Source: Legionella sp. (GTDB lineage: Bacteria > Pseudomonadota > Gammaproteobacteria > Legionellales > Legionellaceae). Taken from it: a stretch of DNA of 64,000 nucleotides. The stretch lies in NCBI GenBank assembly GCA_017306715.1, contig JAFKHV010000008.1, positions 62,001 to 126,000 of the forward strand, written 5' to 3'. The position numbers and the translations under genes are program-made. How positions within the stretch are numbered: position 1 is the first letter of the stretch; each line of letters starts with the position of its first letter. This document shows positions 40,649-49,172 of the stretch, one piece after another. The notes under the pieces are model-generated. The model was not told the DNA's origin. It made no database searches and saw only the letters and a program-made list of their open reading frames with translations.

Positions 40649-43214
40649 ATGGATTAAGGATAAAACAACCAATTTTTTGTCTTTAGTGGCTTCTTTTTTT
40701 GGGGTGGGATTTGCACTGGAAGGTGATGCTAAAGCGCGCAAAAAAGCCCAAGAAGCATTGGTATTTGACAAAGCAGATTTAAAAGCGATTTTACCCTACC
40801 AATATCATCACGATGGTCTTTTTGAAAACAAACAGTCCTATGGATTTGGTTTTGAATTAGCGCCAGCAAGTGGTGCTGATAATTCGTTAATGCAGGCTTT
40901 AGCGGAGCTTCTTAAAAACAATCTGCCAGATCAGGTCGCCGCTCAATTTATGATGGTAAAGCATCCTTATATTGGCTCAATGCTTGATTGGGGATTTGAG
41001 CCTTATTTTGCGAAGGGCGGGGTTTTTAAAGCACTTGCTGAAAAAAGTCTCCAATACCACGCGAAAGCGGCTTATACGGGCTACAAAAACCAGGCCAATA
41101 TTCCAGCGACGCTGTGTGATTTTAGGGTCTATGTGTTTTTTTCAACAAAGAAAACAGGACGAGCACAACACTTGATGACCTCCCTTGCTCAAAGCGTTGG
41201 TTCGGAGCTTAAAGTAATGGGATTAAGCCCAATGCCTGTCGATAAAAAAATGCTGGCGAGCCTTGTCAGCGTCATAGTGACTCCTGAAAACAGCTTTTAT
41301 TGGCCAAAAACAGATGAGTCCATAAATCAAGAAGGAGATTCTATTAGTAACCATTGTTTGAAAAAGAACGCCTCTTTAATGGTTTATGATGGTTGCATCG
41401 ATGCAGAAACGTTTGATGAACATGGACAGGAATATAAAAGCGTTCTGGTCAATTGCGGTATTAATAAATACCCAGAGCAATTTACTCTGTGGCAAACCCC
41501 CGACTTATTCTCCAATATCTACAAAGTCCAAAAAAATATTTCCTGCCCTTTTTTACTCTCTTTTACCATCATGGGTAAGAACCAGACCAAAATGGCAGGA
41601 ACTGCAAAAACGAAAGCCTATAATCTTGCTAAAAGCAATAATGCCATTCAAAACTTCATTAATCCCTACCATCAAGACGAGCTTGCTGACTGGTCGTCTG
41701 TCTCTGAAGGATTAGCTAAAGATGAAATCAGCTTGTTTGAAACCTGTTATAACCTGATTTTATTTACGGACACTGCCAATAAAACAAAACACGTTGCGGA
41801 AGCGGTGAGTAATTACCGTGACATGGGCTTTGAGCTTAAGGTAGCACAATGCACACAATGGTTACGGTTTTTAACCTCGCTGCCTTTTATGCCAAGTGAG
41901 GGCTTATGGAAAGGGCTTGAGGTATTGGGTGAGACACACAAACTAAGCAATACCAATGCAGCAGCGCACCTGCCAATCGTTGCTGATTTCAAAGGTTCAA
42001 GACAAGGGATTTTACTACCGACTTACCGCAATCAAGTGGCTTTTTTAGATACTTTTGACGACAAAAGCTTCCCAATTTCCAATTACAACTACATCACGTG
42101 CGGCACCCCAGGCTCAGGGAAATCACATTTTGAGCAATACCGCATTATGAATTCGCTCGCTCGGGGCGAGCAGGTATTTATTATAGATGTTGGTGATTCT
42201 TATAAGAATTTATGTCAAGCCGTTGGCGGTGTTTATGTGAATGCAGCCAGTGTTGCCTTAAATCCGTTTACTTTGTTTGATTTTGAAGGATCGGTGGAAA
42301 TTGATGGCTCAGAAGTGAAGAACCACATTCAAATTCGTGATTTGATGGCCATCATGGCCTCGCCTAATGAGCCTTTAGACAGTATTTCACTCGAATATTT
42401 GCTTAATGCAGTCCTTGAGGCCTGGGGTAAAAAGAAAAATAAGGCAAGTGTTGATGATGTAGTTTTGGCTTTAAAGGATATGGTGCAGTTTTATCCTGGA
42501 GATGGTCGCTTAATTGATTTAACCACCCTTTTAAATAAATACACTAAAACGGGCATTTATGGTTCTATTTTTAATGGGGAGACGCCTAGTTTTCGTGATC
42601 AGGATTTAGTGGTGTTTGAGTTAGGCGGACTTGAAGAGCAAGACGAGCTTTTAAAGATTGTAATGTTTGTGATGATTGTGATCATTCAAGGCCAATTTTA
42701 CCATACTTCTCGGAGTCGTTATAAGCGCTGCGTCATTGATGAGGCCTGGAGATTTTTAACAGAAGGGGACAGTCCTACTACTTCTAAATTTATTGTACAA
42801 GGCTTTCGTACCGCCCGAAAACATAATGGTGGCTTTGGGGTGTTAACTCAAACATTGGATGATTTGGTCGCTTCCGCCCAGGGGCGTGCGATTAAGTCGT
42901 GCTCCAGCATCAGCCATATTTTTTTGCAAGGCGATTTAACCACCTATTTGTCACAATACCCTGATGAATTTAACGACCAGCAAGTTAAATTAATCAGCTC
43001 TTTTGGTGAGGCATCCAACCTTGGGTTTGCCTCCATGATGGTGAAGTACGGAAAGGGTTATACCTTTCATCGCTATTTTATCGATCCCTTTTCAAGAATT
43101 TTATTTTCAACTAAAGGCCATGAATTTGATGCCATTAAAAGACTTATTGATAAAGGTATTCCAGTCCTTGAAGCCGCCCAGATAGTGCTTGAGGAACAGG
43201 AGGCAAGAACATGA
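40641..43214 (+). CDS. traC: TraC pilus-assembly ATPase (VirB4-like)
   Basis: 857 aa, full length. Walker A GTPGSGKSHF near residue 488 and Walker B-like CVIDEAWRFL near 700; RKHNGGFGVLTQTLDDL matches the VirB4/TraC C-terminal block. The N-terminal half has the TraC-specific YQYHHDGLFENKQSYGFGFEL region. It drives pilin extraction and pilus assembly at the inner membrane. Overlaps trbI by 4 nt. Confidence 0.95.
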   Translation: MHEWIKDKTTNFLSLVASFFGVGFALEGDAKARKKAQEALVFDKADLKAILPYQYHHDGLFENKQSYGFGFELAPASGADNSLMQALAELLKNNLPDQVAAQFMMVKHPYIGSMLDWGFEPYFAKGGVFKALAEKSLQYHAKAAYTGYKNQANIPATLCDFRVYVFFSTKKTGRAQHLMTSLAQSVGSELKVMGLSPMPVDKKMLASLVSVIVTPENSFYWPKTDESINQEGDSISNHCLKKNASLMVYDGCIDAETFDEHGQEYKSVLVNCGINKYPEQFTLWQTPDLFSNIYKVQKNISCPFLLSFTIMGKNQTKMAGTAKTKAYNLAKSNNAIQNFINPYHQDELADWSSVSEGLAKDEISLFETCYNLILFTDTANKTKHVAEAVSNYRDMGFELKVAQCTQWLRFLTSLPFMPSEGLWKGLEVLGETHKLSNTNAAAHLPIVADFKGSRQGILLPTYRNQVAFLDTFDDKSFPISNYNYITCGTPGSGKSHFEQYRIMNSLARGEQVFIIDVGDSYKNLCQAVGGVYVNAASVALNPFTLFDFEGSVEIDGSEVKNHIQIRDLMAIMASPNEPLDSISLEYLLNAVLEAWGKKKNKASVDDVVLALKDMVQFYPGDGRLIDLTTLLNKYTKTGIYGSIFNGETPSFRDQDLVVFELGGLEEQDELLKIVMFVMIVIIQGQFYHTSRSRYKRCVIDEAWRFLTEGDSPTTSKFIVQGFRTARKHNGGFGVLTQTLDDLVASAQGRAIKSCSSISHIFLQGDLTTYLSQYPDEFNDQQVKLISSFGEASNLGFASMMVKYGKGYTFHRYFIDPFSRILFSTKGHEFDAIKRLIDKGIPVLEAAQIVLEEQEART

Positions 43215-43633
43215 AAAGCCTTATCTGGTTCAACGCATTAATTAAGGTTTTATCACCCGTTAAACGAATACTTATAAGAAATAAAAGCCATCTAAATGGT
43301 TTAAACACCTTCCTTATTTTGATGCTTGCCGTGGCCGTTGCAGGGCAAAAAAAAGCATTGGAACCGGTAGTTTTTAGCAAAGGTTTAGCCATCGCAACAT
43401 TCGCCAAAGAACTCAATGACAAAGGGGTGTCTGATGCACGTCAGCGACTTTTAGTTAATCGATTTGTACGTGCGTTGCCAAAAGCGTTAGCGCAGTACGC
43501 CAAAAAGCACCATGTGGTGGTTTTAACTGATAAAGAGGTAGTTGCAGGTGCCCCAAACATTACCCCTTATGTTTTAGCCTACATTGCGACCGAGATGGTT
43601 CAACAAAACCGAGGGACTAAAAACCATGGCTAA
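43211..43633 (+). CDS. trbI: TrbI-like conjugal transfer protein
   Basis: 140 aa, close to F TrbI in length and in the same position between traC and traW. A basic N-terminus and one membrane helix (LNTFLILMLAVAVAGQ) precede a conserved-looking block (VSDARQRLLVNRFVRALPKALAQYAKKHHVVVLTDKEVVAGAPNIT) that fits the TrbI_Ftype family. In F it affects pilus outgrowth or retraction. Confidence 0.82.
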   Translation: MKSLIWFNALIKVLSPVKRILIRNKSHLNGLNTFLILMLAVAVAGQKKALEPVVFSKGLAIATFAKELNDKGVSDARQRLLVNRFVRALPKALAQYAKKHHVVVLTDKEVVAGAPNITPYVLAYIATEMVQQNRGTKNHG

Positions 43634-44237
43634 TTGGATGGTCTTAATTTTAATGGCGGTTTTTACACACGCAGGCTTTGCTCAAACGTTTGTGCATGGC
43701 TCTGTCTGGCCGGTTTTAGAACGAAATATGGCAGAGCTGTTACAGGAACGTGCGGCACAGCTAAACACCAAGGATATTCAAGACCAATGGCAACACCGTG
43801 CAAAGCAGTATTCAGACAGACCAGGTGTCGTAGCACTGCCCAGGGCGTTGAAGTCCAGTCGCCATGAGTATGCCCCTATAGCCCATGCTTATCAGGATAT
43901 TAAAGACAATGAAGGACACCTTATAGCACAAGCGGGTACCAGCATTAATGTGCTAGCTCGTATGCCTTTTTACCAACCACAGCTCTATTTTTTTAATGCA
44001 GATGACAAGGCACAAATGATTTATGCACAACACATCAAAGTCACATCCAATACCAAGTTGATTTTGGTTGCAGGAAGCATTGGAGATGCCCAAAAAGCAC
44101 TAAACCAAAAAGTCTATTTTGACCAAGGGGGAAAGCTTTCATCAACCTTTGGCATTAAACAGGTTCCAGCTCATGTGTATCGTCAGGGCGATGTATTGCA
44201 GGTTCATGAAATTAAAATCAAAGGAGGGCGCGCATGA
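43626..44237 (+). CDS. traW: TraW pilus assembly protein
   Basis: 203 aa from the ATG at 43626. A signal peptide (WMVLILMAVFTHAGFAQ) is followed by the TraW pattern VHGSVWPVLERNMAELLQ and, near the C-terminus, KVYFDQGGKLSSTFGIKQVPAHV. A periplasmic protein that works with TraU and TrbC in F pilus assembly. Overlaps its neighbours by 8 and 4 nt. Confidence 0.9.
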   Translation: MANWMVLILMAVFTHAGFAQTFVHGSVWPVLERNMAELLQERAAQLNTKDIQDQWQHRAKQYSDRPGVVALPRALKSSRHEYAPIAHAYQDIKDNEGHLIAQAGTSINVLARMPFYQPQLYFFNADDKAQMIYAQHIKVTSNTKLILVAGSIGDAQKALNQKVYFDQGGKLSSTFGIKQVPAHVYRQGDVLQVHEIKIKGGRA

Positions 44238-45202
44238 ACGCTAAAATAGTTTTTGCTTTTTTAATAGTGTTCGCAACGGGATGCTTTGGAGCACAATGCC
44301 AGGGTCATTTTGTTAATCCAGTTAAAGACATCTGCTGGAAATGCTTATTTCCCTTATCTATTGGTCACAACCGGATAGTAAAGAGCGCGAATGGTTTATA
44401 CGATCCTGATAATCCTAAAAGTATTATTAATCGATGTGGTTCACGCATTGGGATGCAGATTGGTTATTGGGAGCCTTTTGCTCTGGTTGATGTCACGGAC
44501 ACCCCTTATTGCATGGTGAATTTAGGCGGATTCAAGCTATCAAAAAGTTTAAGACAAGGCGGTCGTCTACAAACAGGTAATGCGACTCGACAAGGATTTT
44601 ACCACGTGCACTGGTATAAATATCCTTTAATGCACTGGCTTAATCTTTTAATGGACTTAGGGTGTCAGGAAGGTGGTGATTTGGACGTCATGTGGATGAC
44701 GGAGTTAGATCCTTCCTGGGAAGATTCATCACTTGCCATGATATCTCATCCCGATGCAGCCCTTTTTGCCAATCCCGTGGCACAGATAGCCTGTGCCGCA
44801 GACAGCAGTTCATCAAGCACCTTAAAAAGACCACTTGATAATTTATTTTGGTGTGCTGGAAGTCAGGGAAGTCATTACCCATTAACAGGACACATCACAT
44901 CACCTCAATCGCCTGTGCAAATGGCTTTTTTGTTAGCCCAGCGCCTTAATTTCAAATTGCACCGCTTTTTTATGATTACAGACAGTGTGGGTGTTGATGG
45001 CAAGACGTGTAGGCCAATCAATTATCCGGTCACGCCTAAATCACGTTATCGCTACGAACTCGTGAATCAAGTTGCTGATGGCACGCATTGTTACCCCTCT
45101 GGCTATTCTTCTTTGCTCTTGGAAACCGGAAAAATCAAGCCTCACCAGATGGATCAATATGGGTTTTTGGTGTGGCGAAAACGCAACTGCACATTTTTAT
45201 AA
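44234..45202 (+). CDS. traU: TraU pilus assembly protein
   Basis: 322 aa with signal peptide (IVFAFLIVFATGCFGAQC). Cys-rich, with TraU blocks FVNPVKDICWKCLFPLSIG, GMQIGYWEPFALVDVTDTPYCMVNLGG and YKYPLMHWLNLLMDLGC. The many Cys pairs suggest dependence on the DsbC-like proteins encoded downstream (TrbB, TrbC, TraF). Required for DNA transfer more than for pilus formation in F. Confidence 0.95.
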   Translation: MNAKIVFAFLIVFATGCFGAQCQGHFVNPVKDICWKCLFPLSIGHNRIVKSANGLYDPDNPKSIINRCGSRIGMQIGYWEPFALVDVTDTPYCMVNLGGFKLSKSLRQGGRLQTGNATRQGFYHVHWYKYPLMHWLNLLMDLGCQEGGDLDVMWMTELDPSWEDSSLAMISHPDAALFANPVAQIACAADSSSSSTLKRPLDNLFWCAGSQGSHYPLTGHITSPQSPVQMAFLLAQRLNFKLHRFFMITDSVGVDGKTCRPINYPVTPKSRYRYELVNQVADGTHCYPSGYSSLLLETGKIKPHQMDQYGFLVWRKRNCTFL

Positions 45203-45214
45203 AGGGACAATGAC

Positions 45215-45598
45215 ATGTTTAAAAAGACACTGATGATTTTGGCTTTTGCTTTAGCTCAAAGTGCATTTAGCTTCACCACATCAGTTTTTGTGAGCTTTTC
45301 TATGCCAAATGACTTATTGGAAGCGGTATTTAAAGATGCATCAAATCATGAAATTCCTGTGTATCTCAAAGGATTAATTGAAGATGATATGAGAAAAACC
45401 TTATCACGAATTTTTGAATATTCTCAAAAATACCCCAACCTTTCGGTTCAAATTGATCCCTTTGCCTTTGAACAATACGGCATTGATCGAGTTCCAGCTT
45501 TGGTTGTTGCGAAGGGAAATCAATTTGATGTTTTGTATGGCAATGTAACGATTGATGACGGGTTGTTATGGCTTAAACGTAAAGGGGATGTGCGATGA
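45215..45598 (+). CDS. trbC: TrbC pilus assembly protein
   Basis: 127 aa with signal peptide (TLMILAFALAQSAFSFT). TrbC_Ftype pattern: VFVSFSMPNDLLEAVFKDASNHEIPVYLKGL, then IDPFAFEQYGIDRVPALVV. A thioredoxin-like fold without active cysteines. Forms a periplasmic complex with TraW. Overlaps traN by 4 nt. Shorter than F TrbC. Confidence 0.9.
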   Translation: MFKKTLMILAFALAQSAFSFTTSVFVSFSMPNDLLEAVFKDASNHEIPVYLKGLIEDDMRKTLSRIFEYSQKYPNLSVQIDPFAFEQYGIDRVPALVVAKGNQFDVLYGNVTIDDGLLWLKRKGDVR

Positions 45599-46590
45599 AC
45601 ACTGCGCCATTATCCATCCTGCTCCTGTCCCTGTGCTTCAATTCAGCCTTCGCTGACTCCTACTTCGATGAAGTGCAAAACGCACTAAACCAATTACAAG
45701 AGTCAAAGAACATCTTGGGTGAATTTGATATTAAAACTCTGCCTAACTTTGATGCAAATCCTAAAGAGCAGTCCCATAAGCCCTCACAAAAGGGAGAGCT
45801 TGAACAAAAAGGCAAGCAATTTATCTCGCAAGACCAGGAAGGGAAGTACTTAGGCGCTCTTGCTGATGCCAATAAAGAAACACAACTTGATAAGGAACAT
45901 AAAGACAAAGGACGTAACGATTTAGAAAACACCCTGAATGATGAGATTGCTTGCCAGGATGGCTCTTGTATTGCAACGCCTGCCGATGAAAGTCATGATT
46001 TTTCCGAAGGAGCAGTTCAGATGGGCGCTCTAAACGGGGTTGCCGAAGAAGTTCGAGACAATCAAGCGTCACAAGGTGTAGCGGCTATTTTTAAAGCAAC
46101 CAACATCACCTGTCGTGTGGTGTATAAAACCAATCGGTTTAATTTTTGTAATCAAAACCATGACGGCTGGGGTACCAGTCAGGCTGAAAAAGAATTACAC
46201 AAAGCGCAACGTGAGAGACGTGCGATTATCGCCTATCCTGACACCTATTGCTCTGAATTTAAAAAAATCTTAGGCCATAGAACATGCGTTCAAAAACGTC
46301 AATCCTGGTGTGTGTTTCAATCCAGGCTTGCTTACTTGATTCAAGTAGAAGCAAGAAGACAGTTAGGCATTAATTTCGGGTTTGTTGGCGGTGAGGCTAA
46401 TTATGCGGATTGCAGGGGCTTAACCCCTAATGAAGTGTCTGCAATTCAATTTGATACGCCTCAAATGCAGCAAGCACTTAATGAACTAGCACAAGTGTTC
46501 GAAAATAAGAAACGTCTTCCAGAACAAACCCAAGTCACCAGTCGTGCAGAAGAACAGGTTAAGGCACAGCAAGGAGGGGGTTATGAGTAA
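45595..46590 (+). CDS. traN: TraN mating-pair stabilisation protein (short form)
   Basis: 331 aa against about 600 in F. Signal peptide (SILLLSLCFNSAFADS), a charged helical N-terminal half, then a Cys-containing C-terminal domain (NITCRVVYKTNRFNFCNQN; YCSEFKKILGHRTCVQKRQSWCVFQSRLAYLIQ; ADCRGLTPNEVSAIQF) matching the TraN C-terminal part. The large extracellular receptor-binding section seen in F TraN is missing, which may alter recipient specificity. Confidence 0.85.
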   Translation: MNTAPLSILLLSLCFNSAFADSYFDEVQNALNQLQESKNILGEFDIKTLPNFDANPKEQSHKPSQKGELEQKGKQFISQDQEGKYLGALADANKETQLDKEHKDKGRNDLENTLNDEIACQDGSCIATPADESHDFSEGAVQMGALNGVAEEVRDNQASQGVAAIFKATNITCRVVYKTNRFNFCNQNHDGWGTSQAEKELHKAQRERRAIIAYPDTYCSEFKKILGHRTCVQKRQSWCVFQSRLAYLIQVEARRQLGINFGFVGGEANYADCRGLTPNEVSAIQFDTPQMQQALNELAQVFENKKRLPEQTQVTSRAEEQVKAQQGGGYE

Positions 46591-47377
46591 AAATAAGCTC
46601 TTGTTGTTCGTCCAAATCCTGATGCTTAGTGTATTTATGGGGCAGGGGAGTTCAAATGCTGCTAAACCAACTCCAAAAAAAGGATACCTCTGGTATAACC
46701 TGCCCAAAGTTGAACAACCGCTTAAAAAGGCAAGAGCAATTCCCTTTTCTAAATTATCGTATCAGGAGCGCAATAAAGTACTGCATTATTTCACGATGGA
46801 ATCGCTGCATAAAGCAAGACAGACTCATGATGTTAAAGACATGGAAGTGTTTTTAAGCTTCCAACGCTACTGGCTCAATGAAGCAAGCATCTTTCAACAT
46901 AATTTCCAGTATGCGCTGCTGCGATCACCTGAGCTTGACTCAACGGTTAAAAACCCAACCTCAGCCATTGGCACAAGCCTTAATGAGCAGCAAAAGGGAC
47001 TGAACCGCCAAAAAGCAATTTCAGAGTTAACCCAGCATTATGGGCTGATGTTTTTCTATAAAGGAGCCTCGCCGTATTCAGAAAAACAAGCCTTGGTGTT
47101 GAAAGACTTTGCTCAACGTTACCGATTTAAATACATCCCCGTGAGTGTTGATGGGGTAGTGCTTGATAGCATGCCCAATTCCAGGCGCGATAGCGGTCAA
47201 GCCAAACGCCTTCATGTAGAAGTCTATCCTGCGCTGATTTTAGTTGAGCCAAAAACCGGACAAACCATGCCTGTTGCCCATGGATTTCTTACTCAGGATT
47301 ATTTAACTGAAAATTTCGAAATTATTGCCAAAGAGCTTACTCGAAGAAAACTTGGAGAAGGAGTGTTATATGAATAA
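46583..47377 (+). CDS. traF: TraF thioredoxin-like pilus assembly protein
   Basis: 264 aa from the ATG at 46583 with signal peptide (LLLFVQILMLSVFMGQGSS). GYLWYNLPKVE and the thioredoxin-like strand-helix GLMFFYKGASPYSEKQALVLKDFAQRY fit TraF_Ftype. The CxxC is absent (ASPYS), so it is probably structural rather than a redox enzyme. Overlaps trbB by 8 nt. Confidence 0.88.
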   Translation: MSKNKLLLFVQILMLSVFMGQGSSNAAKPTPKKGYLWYNLPKVEQPLKKARAIPFSKLSYQERNKVLHYFTMESLHKARQTHDVKDMEVFLSFQRYWLNEASIFQHNFQYALLRSPELDSTVKNPTSAIGTSLNEQQKGLNRQKAISELTQHYGLMFFYKGASPYSEKQALVLKDFAQRYRFKYIPVSVDGVVLDSMPNSRRDSGQAKRLHVEVYPALILVEPKTGQTMPVAHGFLTQDYLTENFEIIAKELTRRKLGEGVLYE

Positions 47378-47792
47378 GGTTTTAAGTCTTGTATTGCTGT
47401 GTGTAAGCCTCAACACGATGGCAGGACAGAACTCATTTTGGCGCACCCATACCCTCGTGATGATTTATGCGAGCACTTGCCCCCATTGTCACCACCAGGC
47501 CGAAGTGTTAGCGCCATTGGTACAATCAGAGAACATCGCTCATCAACTGTTTAGCTTAGACAATCAGCCATTGCCTCAATTTAAACAGTTTAGTCTTGCC
47601 CCAAGTGGCTTATTACAGGCCGCTTATCCTGATGGCAAGGTGTCCTACCCTGCTCTTTTTATTGTAGCCAATCATTCTTTGAAACTTTATCCACTCTCTT
47701 ATGGCTTTTTAGACTCTTATGAGCTGAACAATCGACTTCTGGGGTTAAAGGAAAAAATTACTCAATATGAGGCCAACACTTATGAATCTTAA
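47370..47792 (+). CDS. trbB: TrbB thiol-disulfide oxidoreductase
   Basis: 140 aa from the ATG at 47370. Signal peptide (VLSLVLLCVSLNTMAGQ) followed by thioredoxin fold with the active site STCPHCHHQAEVLAPL and a cis-Pro loop (GKVSYPALFIV). Probably isomerises disulfides in TraU, TraN and TraH. It supplies the CxxC lacking in TraF and TrbC. Overlaps traH by 11 nt. Confidence 0.88.
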   Translation: MNKVLSLVLLCVSLNTMAGQNSFWRTHTLVMIYASTCPHCHHQAEVLAPLVQSENIAHQLFSLDNQPLPQFKQFSLAPSGLLQAAYPDGKVSYPALFIVANHSLKLYPLSYGFLDSYELNNRLLGLKEKITQYEANTYES

Positions 47793-49170
47793 TAAATTAT
47801 TGACCGCAGGGCTATGCTTAAGCCTTGCCCTGGCGCATCAGGCTTATAGTGATGTAGGTCATGATTTGGATAATTTTTTTGATGGAATTGGTTTTTCAAG
47901 CAATACCACATCCCCTGGTGCTTATGAATCCCAAGCCGCAGGCTCTTATGGCAGTGGCTCCTTAGTGGCGAGGAATCAGGTTCGGCAATTTCAATTAATC
48001 CAACTGGATTTGCCAAGCTACAAAGCAGGGTGTTCTGGTATTGATTTATACACAGGAAGCATCTCTTTTTTAAAGGGGGATAGATTAAAGGAACTGGGTA
48101 AAGCGGTGATGTCTAATTCGGCAGCCTATGCCTTTGATGTGGCACTGGCCACCACCATTCCTGAGTTAAAACAAATTAAAGACAACCTCCAGGATTTAGA
48201 GCAAAAGGTCAATCAGGCCAATATCAATACCTGCGTTACGTCACAAAATCTAGTGGGAGGTCTTTGGCCTAAAACCCAGGCAAGCCAGGAAAAGATTTGT
48301 CACGATCAAGGCACCATGGGCAATGAGGGGATGTTCTCTGATTATGTAACGGCTCGCATGGGGTGCTCAGGTAAGGGCAAAAATGGGGATGAGTACGCAC
48401 AGGCCATGGAAAGAGCGAAACAAGATCCTAAAAGAAAAAATCAGGTGATGTTGGGTAAAAATTTAGTATGGTCATTACTCAAAGCCAAATCGTCACTAGG
48501 TGGTGATAGAGAACTTTCAGAACTGGTGATGTCCTTAACGGGGACTATCATTATTGACAAAGAGGGGCATGTGTTTGATGTCCCTTCTTTAGCGAACAAT
48601 AAAAATGTCATTCAAGCGCTCTTAGGTCGTGATGATGGAAGTGAGGTGCGAGCCAAGATTTGGGAGTGCGCTAAATCTGATTTGGAGTGCATGTCGGTTC
48701 ATGAAGGGGTGTTAGCTGTTTCTGCTCAAAAAAGTCTAAAGGCGCGGATAAGTAAGCTTGTTACTGGCATTTACCACAACATAAAAACTGATAATCCCTT
48801 GACCGTCGAGCAGAATAACTTAATAAGCATGAGCCATGTTCCCGTGTTTAAGTTTTTAACCGTGCTTGCCTCAACTGAATATGGGGTGAATGCCATTGAT
48901 TTATCGGATTACTCAAGTCTCATATCCCACGACTTATTAACCCAGTATTTGAATGAGCTTTTAGAAGAAGCTCATGGGGTCACGGCTAATAGTGAACTGA
49001 CCGAAGCCATGATTGAAACTTTGGAAAAAAGAGTGAAGGCAGCGCAGCAATCGATTGCCAAGATAACTCCAGAGGTGGGTCATAAATTGGATGAAAAACT
49101 AAAACTAATACAGCGCATTGCCATGATTGAAAAGCAAATTGCCGTAGCCCAACAAACGAGTATGGAGTAA
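47782..49170 (+). CDS. traH: TraH pilus assembly protein
   Basis: 462 aa from the ATG at 47782. Signal peptide (LLTAGLCLSLALAHQAYSD), then TraH blocks: VRQFQLIQLDLPSYKAGCSGIDLYTGSISFL, NINTCVTSQNLVGGLWP and FLTVLASTEYGVNAIDLSDY. A C-terminal coiled coil is visible (LEKRVKAAQQSIAKI). A periplasmic or outer-membrane partner of TraF/TraW in F pilus outgrowth. Confidence 0.92.
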   Translation: MNLNKLLTAGLCLSLALAHQAYSDVGHDLDNFFDGIGFSSNTTSPGAYESQAAGSYGSGSLVARNQVRQFQLIQLDLPSYKAGCSGIDLYTGSISFLKGDRLKELGKAVMSNSAAYAFDVALATTIPELKQIKDNLQDLEQKVNQANINTCVTSQNLVGGLWPKTQASQEKICHDQGTMGNEGMFSDYVTARMGCSGKGKNGDEYAQAMERAKQDPKRKNQVMLGKNLVWSLLKAKSSLGGDRELSELVMSLTGTIIIDKEGHVFDVPSLANNKNVIQALLGRDDGSEVRAKIWECAKSDLECMSVHEGVLAVSAQKSLKARISKLVTGIYHNIKTDNPLTVEQNNLISMSHVPVFKFLTVLASTEYGVNAIDLSDYSSLISHDLLTQYLNELLEEAHGVTANSELTEAMIETLEKRVKAAQQSIAKITPEVGHKLDEKLKLIQRIAMIEKQIAVAQQTSME

Positions 49171-49172
49171 AG

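Noticed and set aside
43144..43422. 92-codon - strand frame at the traC/trbI junction
   Set aside because: Overlaps two well-supported tra genes and has no independent support.
47041..47120. TraF as active thioredoxin
   Set aside because: The CxxC position reads ASPYS, so a redox role is not supported; TrbB has the CPHC motif instead.
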